A stretch of DNA of 64,000 nt from contig JAPZLL010000025.1 in assembly GCA_036250225.1 (NCBI GenBank), positions 248,001-312,000 of the forward strand. The letters run 5' to 3'. Positions 56,801-64,000 of the stretch are shown here, in pieces. Under the pieces are notes generated by a model. That model had not been told where the DNA came from and did not search any database. It saw only the letters and a program-made list of their open reading frames with translations. Position numbers and translations under genes: made by a program. The DNA comes from Cercophora sp. LCS_1 (lineage: Eukaryota; Ascomycota; Sordariomycetes; Sordariales; Lasiosphaeriaceae). Numbering within the stretch: the stretch's first letter is position 1; every line of letters begins with the position of its first letter.

Positions 56801-57669
56801 GAAAGCAGCTGATTGATGAGACTACCTTTGGGAAAGATGACATCGACTTGCGTTGTCCCGTCAATGGCCCCATTTTCCTTGTCCTCGATGATTGGTGTGA
56901 TGACTGTCTTTGGGTTTGCTGTCGGCAGCTTGGTGTTTGGGTCTTCGGTTGGCTTGCCACCCATCTCGAGATACTCCTTCATCGTCAGTTGCACGAAGAA
57001 TGTCGAAATGTTCTGCTCTCGTATCCCATCCGGCTGCTTTTCGTCAGGGTTTGAGGGAACAGTCTTGGGAGGAACCTCAATCTTGTCGGGGAACAGCCCA
57101 CCGACCCCCTTTCCCTTCAGCAGTTCAGGCCCTAGCTTCAGCTCATCCTCTGTAAAGGTCAACAGGGCAAGCCAGGGCACTTTGTTGCGCGTGTCTTGCT
57201 TGTCCAGGTCAGGAGAGACCTGTCGTTCCCACGGAAGGTGAGGATCATTGAACACCATGTGAGGGAGGATGTTGTTGTGGTCACCCAGCCCCTGTGGTGG
57301 ATAGGTTGAGTGGACAATGCCCGGTGGAAGGGTGAATCGTGGAGTGTTGACATTGAACTTTTGCGTCGAGACAAGATGAAGAGGCTCTTGCTTGGTATCG
57401 GTGGGGTGAATGACATCCTGGACGACTTCGATCTCGTGAACGCCGCCTTGAAGGGAGGGAGCATAGAATGAGAACAGTTGCATCGAGTTTGGAGGCAACT
57501 CCTTGGGCTTCTCGGGGTCTTCATCTTCAACCTGGGATGCTGCGGTACTGAATGCAGCGACACGGCGCACCCGAGACTTGAGAAGGGCTTCTTTTTGCTT
57601 GGAAATGTGCTTCAGAACTCGCACCCGAGAGGATGGCGCCCCGTTGAACAAACCGCCTGTTGAATCCAT
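53817..57669 (-). CDS. giant uncharacterised protein A (1246 aa), divergent partner of the 1438-aa protein
   Basis: Exons 57669-54520 (3150 nt) and 54407-53817 flank one intron of 112 nt (GTGCGT...CTAAC...GCAG); phases agree. The start is the ATG at 57669 (MDSTGGLFNGAPSS). There is no signal peptide or TM. An N-terminal coiled, basic segment (HISKQKEALLKSRVRRVAAF) leads into a beta-rich region with FTLPPGIVHSTYPPQGLGDH, LPHMVFNDPHLPWER and KVPWLALLTFTEDEL at about 110-175. Further motifs include HVRNVNTKDV, TYLCLPPDEVNF, RSPLTPCFVPP and WILDNMFLKNIPAHYLIPDP. The intron lies at the end of a proline-rich linker (about 990-1050) that leads to a 195-residue C-terminal domain. I cannot name the family. 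Motifs recall large uncharacterised bacterial proteins, an uncertain memory. Shares its promoter with the 1438-aa gene. Confidence 0.8.
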
Positions 57670-58175
57670 CGTGGTCACTGTAAATGAACGAGTTGCAGAG
57701 TCCCAGTGTTGAGGCCCAATCCAATGTCAATGTCGCCGACGACATTCCACCTCCCATCAGGGATGATGCGAAGGTTCATGACCCTTCCTTGCGACCGCGC
57801 ATATCCCAGGATCAAATCGGAGCGGATACGGAGGGCCACAACCATGTCGCTTCTGGGGTTCCCCGCTCTGAAGGGCCTAGACCCCGACCTAGCATCAGAG
57901 CCGGAGCGGCTGAGGTATGATTGTCGAAAACCGACATGGCTTCACCCGCATTCAGCTCCGAGCTAGCAAAGCCACCACGCAAATGACTGGGATAATCATT
58001 GGATGCGTTTCCTGGTCTCGCTTTTACCCTAGCTTTCCCCGATTTTCACAATATTTGCATAATTCTTCGTCGCAACCGGGGCAGACGATCCGCTCTGGGC
58101 CAGAATGCTTGAGGTCCTCCTCCTGGCCAGTTCCATATTCACTCATCATGCTTGACTGCTCTGCTGAGAGGGTGT
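57670..58175. promoter_or_regulatory. bidirectional promoter region of the giant pair
   Basis: A 506-bp gap between two divergently transcribed ATGs. A short out-of-frame ATG at 58148 may form an upstream open frame. No TATA box was seen on either side. Co-regulation of the pair is inferred from the arrangement. Confidence 0.45.
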
Positions 58176-61100
58176 ATGCAAACACAAACAGAAGCATTGA
58201 CGAACGAATATCAACACATGTCAAACATGGCGACACCTGTGGTGTGTCTGCCCATGAAGTTGGACGCCTTTGTCCTCAACCCGTCAGCTTGCGGAAAATG
58301 GCCCAACTCGACCTTGGCACCCCTGGCACAGCCAAACTTTACCTGGCTGCGACTCGACTCACAGCTAATGGAACCTGATGTGCTCCCGTATCACGACCTC
58401 CACAATGCTTCACCTGCATCGGCCAACCCCAGAGTGACTGATCTTGCCACCGGACAACCACGTACCAATCGTCAGGGTGTCTATCTCCACTGGATGTTGC
58501 CCCGAGTGTACCGATCCGGTCCAACCCAGCAGACGGCTGAGAACAACTCCAAGCTCCAATACCCCAGCTTCAGAGCAGCCCCTGACCGATGGCTCGTCAT
58601 TCGTCGTCTTCATCCTGGCTTCGAGCCAAGCGACGCCATGTCCTCCGGCAAGCTCAGGTGGATCGAGGGATGGATCGTTGAGAGTAACAAGATTCGAAAC
58701 ATCACCGAGTTTGGCTTCGACGTGGACATTGAGCTTGAATGCGCCCCTTTTGTGGTGGGTGACGATGGCGAAAACATGGACGCCCAAGCCGAGATCTTTA
58801 TCGGCGCCAAAACACCCCTAACAGAGGATTGGGTGGAGAAGCGACAGACAAGCGAGTCCGAGTACGTCCGTCTGAATGTCGCGGGTGCGGCCAACCCGTT
58901 GTTTGCAGACTTTACCAGCCACAATGCCAATGTTTTCAGCATCCTTGATAACTTTAAGTACAAGGATGCCAAGGACAACACCAAGTTTCTCACGAGAGCA
59001 ACGGCCAGTTACTACGTCGTTGGGTGGCACTCCAAAGCAGGCGAGGACCATCTCAATAATTTGGGGGAAAAGACACTGACGGAGATCTTCCGGGAGAGTG
59101 CACTCGAGCTGAAGGACGGAAAAGACATCAACCTCAACAAGTTTCCAGCCTCCCGCGCTGTTTGCCATGGCGCCATGTACGGCGTCAAGTACCAGCCTGA
59201 TGTCGCTGGCATCGAGGTTCCAGCTCACAAAGCAGGACAGCGACTCGGCGACAAGAGCTCACATCCAGTCACTGTTGGAACGACTCCCCTCGATGCAGTC
59301 TTGGCGTACATCCGTGCCCACAAGGATTCAACGACAGACGTGGAGGACGACATTCTTCACCTCGAGACACTGCTCCTGAGACAAGAGGATGACATTGACA
59401 ACCAACAAGAGGCGCTCGACATGTTGACAGCCAACAACTTCAAGCCCTCGCAAGACAACGGCTATCGCTGGCACTTTTCTGTTGCACCCCAGGGCACTTC
59501 GGGTGGAGTCGCCACGACCAAGAAAAAGGAGGAGACTTTCGTCCCGACGACAAAACAACAAGATGATCTTGCCACCCTCAACGCGGCACAGGCGGCTCTC
59601 GATGTCGTATCCAGAGAGTTGCGACAAGCCCGCTGGGAGTTGTTCGCCAAGTGGTGGAACTTTTGCGCTGACAGGGAGTTGGTGTCGAATGCACCGAATG
59701 GGATCCAGACGCTGATGGGCGAGACCAAAGACCAGGCCGACCTCGTCGAATCCCTGGAGAAAAAGGCGAAGCATCTCGAGGCAGCCATTCAGCAAGCGTT
59801 GAAACCGCTGGTCAACACAGTGACCAAGGAGAGCATCGCTGAAAGAGGAAGCCGGAGCCCTTTTAACAAGCAGGCGGATCCGACAATTCTGGTTCCAGGC
59901 GTTGAGAATCCTTGGCCGGTGGACTGGCTGAAGAGTCTGAAGGTCAGAATCGCTACGCAGATCAAGCCCAAGACGCTGCCAGGGACATTGCCGGGTGAAT
60001 GGAAGGACTTGGGAGGTGTCATGACGACTGATGTCCGGAAGCGGCTTCCCCAGGATATTCAGGGTGCGGCCTTGGACTTGTTGACCGAGTTCTTCAACCT
60101 TCATCCAAAAGACAAACCGGAGGATCTCTGGTCGGAACAGCCGTCTGGTCTACTCCCAGTCTACTATGATCACGACAATGGCACCTCGCAACCAAAGGAG
60201 GGACCCAGCCCAAAGGGAAGTCGACGGGACAAGTGGAACGACATACAGCCTTTCTTCCCACTGTTGCTGGAGTTTGAGGTCCGATACTATCACCTCGACA
60301 AAGACTTGTGGGAGTTTGGCGAGCCAGCCATCGATCCGCCCCCAGGCAACCCTAGACGGACACGGTACGGGTTGAAGACCGCTGTGAACGGCAAGTCCAA
60401 CGACGAGCGAGTCATCCGGGGCCGAGTTCTAGTTCTACCACAGCCGGGCTTCATGCTGAGCACCAACATCCAGCGCCTCTTCAACGCCACGCCACTTGAC
60501 GAACTGCCAGACGACTTGCGGTCAGAAAAGCAGCAAAAAGACCTCTTGGCCCAAGTCGAAAAACTCGCATACCTCTCCTCACCCCTGACGGGCTTTGCCG
60601 ACCACCTCATCACCCTCCTCAATGGTACTCACATCAAACCCTCCATTCGACCGCCAGGTAAACCCCTGCAACCCCTCAAAGCAGCCATCAACGCAGGCCG
60701 TCGCGCCGGCTTCAACGACCGCGAAATCCGCCTCATGGGCATCGAAACAACCAAAACCCCCTACGCCGACTACGTCTCCTTCCCCGACGCCACCATCGAC
60801 CCCCTGAAGCCCGTCACACACGGCCAGTTCAAGTTCACCCGTCTTGATATCATCGACAAATTCGGCCAAGCCATCAGTGCCATCGACCCGGCGCCCTCCA
60901 CCACCATCCCGCCTCTGTACCCAGCCTTGAGCGAGTACTTCCACCCGCAACGTCATCCCGTGGACCCGTTCCAGGCCAACACCATCGGCCCCGATCCCTA
61001 CGGGCACTGCCAGTTCGCGCAGTTCCCGCACACCATCAACCAAGACGCTCGTCTGAATGCTTCCTTTGTCGTCCCACCCTCTAGAACCGCCGGAACAACC

Positions 61101-62492
61101 GTGGCATCTGGTGCCAAATTCCGCCCCGTCACAGAATGGGATAACCCAATCTGGGGCATCCTCGTGATCAACTACGCCGAATACGCCCTCCAGATCTTTC
61201 TGCCAGACGGTACGTTCTACCGCGAGGTGCGTCTCGGTGGACCATCCGGAGCGACCGAGACGCCGGCCTGGAAACCGTTTGCTCCACCAAAGGAGAGCTC
61301 CAAAAAGAGCAAGTTCCCGCAGCTCGACGCCCTGATCGGTCGGCTCAAGGACGAGGCGTATCTACGGGCTTTTATACGCACCGTCAACGCGTCACTTGGT
61401 TCGGTGGCGCATACACCGGCGCAGTACGCACAGTTTATCTCTGCCGTGGTCGGACGGCCACTGGTGCTGGCGAATATGGGCTTTTCGCTGGAGTTGGCTA
61501 CGCCGCCTGTCAAGTCGCAAGCGACGAATAGTGGGTTCAAGCAGCCTGCGGTTTCCAAGTTGTTGGGGTATGAGTTCCCGGTTAAGATTGGTGACAAGGA
61601 TCGGGTGTATGATGGGTTGGTTGGGTATTTCCATACCAAACCTGACTCTGGAGAACTGGATCTGGATGAGATGCTGACGTACTACGACGCTGATGACGAT
61701 ACGAATACCGTGGAGATCACGGCGGGGAGATATCCTCGCCTGAAGCCGTATCATGTATCTGCTAAGACAGAAAGTTTCACGGGTGACGTGGTCAAGGATG
61801 CAAAGACCGCACAGGGAATGGCGGAGAAACATTGGAGGGAGATGACGGTTGTCGGGGCGCTGTTTGATCCGTTTTCCAAGGTGCATTTGTATTCGGGCAT
61901 TTTGCCCATTGCGTCGGTGCAGTTGCCGCAGTGGAGTCTGCAGAGCGCGATGCAGAGGATGACGGCGTTCTTTCACATGGGGCCGTTGTTGGTTACGGAT
62001 GTGAGGGCCATGAAGTTTGATGAGAAGAAGGTGCTTGGCGAGGACTATGTGTTGGCGGATGAGGAGGGCAAAGTGGCGATTCCGGCGGTGAGAAGCGCGG
62101 AGTGGAGTTGGTTGGCGCCTTTTGTTGTGAGGAGTGTGGTTGAGGAGAAGAAGGATACGAAGGAGACTGGTGGTGGTAAAGGGCAGAAGGAGGGTGGTGC
62201 CATAGAGGGTACAGGCGAGGGCCCCAAGGAAGCAAAGGCTGTTGGTGAGGAGAAAAAGGAGGTGCCTGTGGGAGAAAAGCAAAAGCGAACTGACGACGGC
62301 AAGGACGGGGCCAAGGTGGATAAGGAGGCAGGCAAAGACGCTGAAAAGGTGAAGAAAGTGGCCAAGAAAGAGACCAAGTGGAACGCATTTGGAATCAAGG
62401 AGGAGGATGGGAAGCCGAGGTGGGAGAAGGGACCGTACTGTGCGGTCGAGGGGTATTTGCAGCTGAGAAGGCCCATTCTGGGGCCGGAGTAG
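58176..62492 (+). CDS. giant uncharacterised protein B (1438 aa), intronless, partner of protein A
   Basis: One uninterrupted frame of 4.3 kb. In-frame ATGs occur at 58176, 58218 and 58227. The last has the best context (A at -3, G at +4) and gives MATPVVCLPMKLDAFVLNPS; I list the first. Motifs: QGVYLHWMLPRVYR, PDRWLVIRRLHPGFEP, SYYVVGWHSK and KFPASRAVCHGAMYGVKYQP. Two coiled-coil regions follow (about 385-420 and 457-545, rich in heptads and Q/E/L), then FFPLLLEFEVRYYHLD and FMLSTNIQRLFNATP. Near 1322-1413 a Lys/Glu/Gly-rich low-complexity insert interrupts the final domain (WSWLAPFVVR ... GPYCAVEGYLQLRRPI). No signal peptide, TM or known catalytic signature is evident. A structural, particle-like or scaffold role is one reading; I do not assign a function. 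Confidence 0.82.
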   Translation: MQTQTEALTNEYQHMSNMATPVVCLPMKLDAFVLNPSACGKWPNSTLAPLAQPNFTWLRLDSQLMEPDVLPYHDLHNASPASANPRVTDLATGQPRTNRQGVYLHWMLPRVYRSGPTQQTAENNSKLQYPSFRAAPDRWLVIRRLHPGFEPSDAMSSGKLRWIEGWIVESNKIRNITEFGFDVDIELECAPFVVGDDGENMDAQAEIFIGAKTPLTEDWVEKRQTSESEYVRLNVAGAANPLFADFTSHNANVFSILDNFKYKDAKDNTKFLTRATASYYVVGWHSKAGEDHLNNLGEKTLTEIFRESALELKDGKDINLNKFPASRAVCHGAMYGVKYQPDVAGIEVPAHKAGQRLGDKSSHPVTVGTTPLDAVLAYIRAHKDSTTDVEDDILHLETLLLRQEDDIDNQQEALDMLTANNFKPSQDNGYRWHFSVAPQGTSGGVATTKKKEETFVPTTKQQDDLATLNAAQAALDVVSRELRQARWELFAKWWNFCADRELVSNAPNGIQTLMGETKDQADLVESLEKKAKHLEAAIQQALKPLVNTVTKESIAERGSRSPFNKQADPTILVPGVENPWPVDWLKSLKVRIATQIKPKTLPGTLPGEWKDLGGVMTTDVRKRLPQDIQGAALDLLTEFFNLHPKDKPEDLWSEQPSGLLPVYYDHDNGTSQPKEGPSPKGSRRDKWNDIQPFFPLLLEFEVRYYHLDKDLWEFGEPAIDPPPGNPRRTRYGLKTAVNGKSNDERVIRGRVLVLPQPGFMLSTNIQRLFNATPLDELPDDLRSEKQQKDLLAQVEKLAYLSSPLTGFADHLITLLNGTHIKPSIRPPGKPLQPLKAAINAGRRAGFNDREIRLMGIETTKTPYADYVSFPDATIDPLKPVTHGQFKFTRLDIIDKFGQAISAIDPAPSTTIPPLYPALSEYFHPQRHPVDPFQANTIGPDPYGHCQFAQFPHTINQDARLNASFVVPPSRTAGTTVASGAKFRPVTEWDNPIWGILVINYAEYALQIFLPDGTFYREVRLGGPSGATETPAWKPFAPPKESSKKSKFPQLDALIGRLKDEAYLRAFIRTVNASLGSVAHTPAQYAQFISAVVGRPLVLANMGFSLELATPPVKSQATNSGFKQPAVSKLLGYEFPVKIGDKDRVYDGLVGYFHTKPDSGELDLDEMLTYYDADDDTNTVEITAGRYPRLKPYHVSAKTESFTGDVVKDAKTAQGMAEKHWREMTVVGALFDPFSKVHLYSGILPIASVQLPQWSLQSAMQRMTAFFHMGPLLVTDVRAMKFDEKKVLGEDYVLADEEGKVAIPAVRSAEWSWLAPFVVRSVVEEKKDTKETGGGKGQKEGGAIEGTGEGPKEAKAVGEEKKEVPVGEKQKRTDDGKDGAKVDKEAGKDAEKVKKVAKKETKWNAFGIKEEDGKPRWEKGPYCAVEGYLQLRRPILGPE

Positions 62493-62706
62493 GATGCTTG
62501 TCGACAGCCACGTTTTCCAGCTTATCTTGCATGGTCTCAACGACAGTTATCAACGCAAAGATGTTATTGCTTGCCCTAAAGTCCAACGATCGATTGCAAT
62601 GAATATCCGCTGCAAAGTCACGTTTAATTTCCGAGGACAAAGTGTGCGATTAAAAAGCCCCTTCAAAAGATGTCCCCTGAAGAAGAAAAACAACACTAAT
62701 CATCCA

Positions 62707-63465
62707 TCACTCCCCCTTCTCCCCCTCAACAACCGTTCCCTTCTTACGGATAGGGATATCCCTCACACCGTCCCAAACCACACCTCCAATCCAAGCCCCA
62801 ACACCCGCCAACACGGCACCGGCGCCCGCAACACCAACATCCCGTCCAAGCAACCACGGGCCTCGTTTATTCAGCTCCCTGGGATCCCCATCCCCCGCCA
62901 GCCCCGTACTCGCCCAATCCCCATTGGGATACTGACTAACCGTCAAAGCCAGCACCGCAAACGCCACGCCACTGAGCACACCCAAACCTCCCAACCCAGC
63001 AAGCAGCCGCACCAACACGCCTCCCCATCCAACCCATCCCATCACAACCACCACAATCCCACCCACCACGGCAGCAGCAATCAACGCATTGCCTGCATAC
63101 AGCAATTCGGCAGCCAAAGAAAGCTCCTGGCAAAACACCGGCGCGCGCGGCGCATTATTCGGACAAAGTCCCTGGGGCGACAAAGTGTGCACGCAAGATG
63201 GGGTGAACACCGTTTCTTCGACGGTCGTGTTATCCGACAAGGTGTTGGTGACGATGGACGCAGCGAGCGGACACGACCAGAACGGGGAGCGGGTTTCGAT
63301 GTTGTCGAGTTCGACGAGGTCGGATTTGGTTGGGTCGTAGATTGTGCGGTGCGACCAGTCGGAGCGGGAGAGGGAGACGGTTGTGAGGATGAAGGAGGGA
63401 ACGAGGGCGAGGAGAGGGAGGGTTGTTGCTAGGGGTGGGATGGCTGGTTTGAGTTTTGGTGCCAT
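62707..63465 (-). CDS. four-TM membrane protein, SUR7/PalI- or claudin-like topology
   Basis: Single exon, 252 aa from the ATG at 63465. TM1 (LATTLPLLALVPSFILTTVS) is followed by a ~95-residue extracellular loop with cysteines (FWSCPLA, PSCVHTL, LCPNN, FCQEL), then three glycine-rich helices (ALIAAAVVGGIVVVVMGWVG, LAGLGGLGVLSGVAFAVLAL and DVGVAGAGAVLAGVGAWIGG) and a charged cytosolic end. One TM, a large Cys-bearing loop, then three TMs is the plan of SUR7/PalI and claudin-like proteins, but the diagnostic motif GLWxxC is not obvious, so the family is tentative. It is convergent with the 1438-aa gene; the 3' ends are 214 bp apart. Confidence 0.72.
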   Translation of the reverse strand: MAPKLKPAIPPLATTLPLLALVPSFILTTVSLSRSDWSHRTIYDPTKSDLVELDNIETRSPFWSCPLAASIVTNTLSDNTTVEETVFTPSCVHTLSPQGLCPNNAPRAPVFCQELSLAAELLYAGNALIAAAVVGGIVVVVMGWVGWGGVLVRLLAGLGGLGVLSGVAFAVLALTVSQYPNGDWASTGLAGDGDPRELNKRGPWLLGRDVGVAGAGAVLAGVGAWIGGVVWDGVRDIPIRKKGTVVEGEKGE

Positions 63466-64000
63466 TTTTTTGCGGCATCAGAGACGTTGATTACCTAGTG
63501 CATGATGTTGTGTTGTCGTGGTGGTGATGAGCGCGTCGGAGGAGAAGACGCGATGGAAGGAAAAGATGCGAATTCGGAGAAGGGGGAGACCGAGGGCACG
63601 GCCTGGACCGGTTGCATAAAATTGTGCATATGCGCAGGGTGCGTTGTGGCTTGCTTAGGGTGAGCTGAATGCAAAGTGACAAAGTCAGCTCGCTTGTTAG
63701 CGCGCCGGCGCGGGCTTCGGGACCAGCACAGTGGCCGTTCAGCCCTTGGGAAACTTCCGGCGCTATGTGCCCCGTGGCGTCCTTCCGGGACCGGCGATCG
63801 GATTGGCATTGTGCGGGGAGACCCTGCTGGGCTTTCGGGGTCTTGGCCGGTCCCCAGTTCTGGAGCTCAGTGAGAAACCGGGCTCTGCCAAGCTGTGATT
63901 CCTCTTTGTCTGTGTCAAAAAAGTTTGGGAAGTGTCCCTAACAAGTTCAATATCCCACTCCTGTGGTTGTTTTGAAAGTGAACTGGTCTTCAAGAGTTCA
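63466..64000. other. intergenic to window end, 0.54 kb
   Basis: Upstream of the four-TM gene. GC-rich with GGGACC/CGGGACC elements. No gene supported before the window ends. Confidence 0.35.

Overview
This window is nuclear DNA from a filamentous ascomycete, most likely a Sordariomycete. The grounds are short GT-AG introns (mostly 44-112 nt) with CTAAC/CTGAC-like branch sites just before YAG acceptors, HET-domain genes, F-box proteins, a CBM1 cellulose-binding module, a GH55 glucanase, a fungal PhoA-type acid phosphatase, and monocistronic genes on both strands. Exon boundaries below were worked out by hand from reading frame and splice signals. They are predictions.

Layout. 1-473: 3' end of a membrane-protein gene cut by the window edge. 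1.5-3.8 kb: a broken HET gene. 3.9-7.2 kb: a TauD-type dioxygenase and a DHA1-type MFS transporter, both on the minus strand. 8.4-10.2 kb: a membrane-anchored aspartic-peptidase-like protein, followed by an 8-cysteine small secreted protein. 12.6-15.4 kb: an SF1 (UPF1/MOV10-type) helicase. 15.5-17.0 kb: an F-box protein. 18.5-21.6 kb: a secreted CBM1 protein and an ACS-family (Dal5-like) transporter. 22.9-28.0 kb: an intact HET gene and a GH55 glucanase, separated by a cluster of inverted repeats. 29.6-36.9 kb: an SDR, a kelch/transmembrane protein and a DUF676-like alpha/beta hydrolase. 37.8-39.7 kb: a secreted HNH nuclease and a PAQR (adiponectin-receptor-like) membrane protein. 40.2-46.8 kb: F-box protein, secreted acid phosphatase with a GC-AG intron, CCC1/VIT1-type iron/manganese transporter, and a second F-box/LRR-like protein. 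47.6-51.1 kb: a GPI-anchored wall protein and a second decayed HET gene next to a 0.6-kb element with 69-bp terminal inverted repeats. 52.1-63.5 kb: an uncharacterised 371-aa protein, then a divergently transcribed pair of giant proteins (1246 and 1438 aa) sharing a ~0.5-kb promoter, and a four-TM membrane protein.

The most interesting part is the giant divergent pair at 53.8-62.5 kb. Neither protein belongs to a family I can name. Both look soluble and neither has a signal peptide. The larger is a single uninterrupted exon, and the smaller has one intron, at the junction with a proline-rich tail. I have an uncertain memory of similar motifs in large uncharacterised bacterial proteins, so transfer from bacteria is a testable idea.

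A second theme is fungal self/non-self turnover: three HET loci in 50 kb, two of them broken. A third is secretion: CBM1 protein, GH55, acid phosphatase, HNH nuclease, small cysteine-rich protein and GPI protein, as expected of a plant-associated or saprotrophic fungus. I found no rRNA, tRNA, CRISPR array or intact transposase gene.
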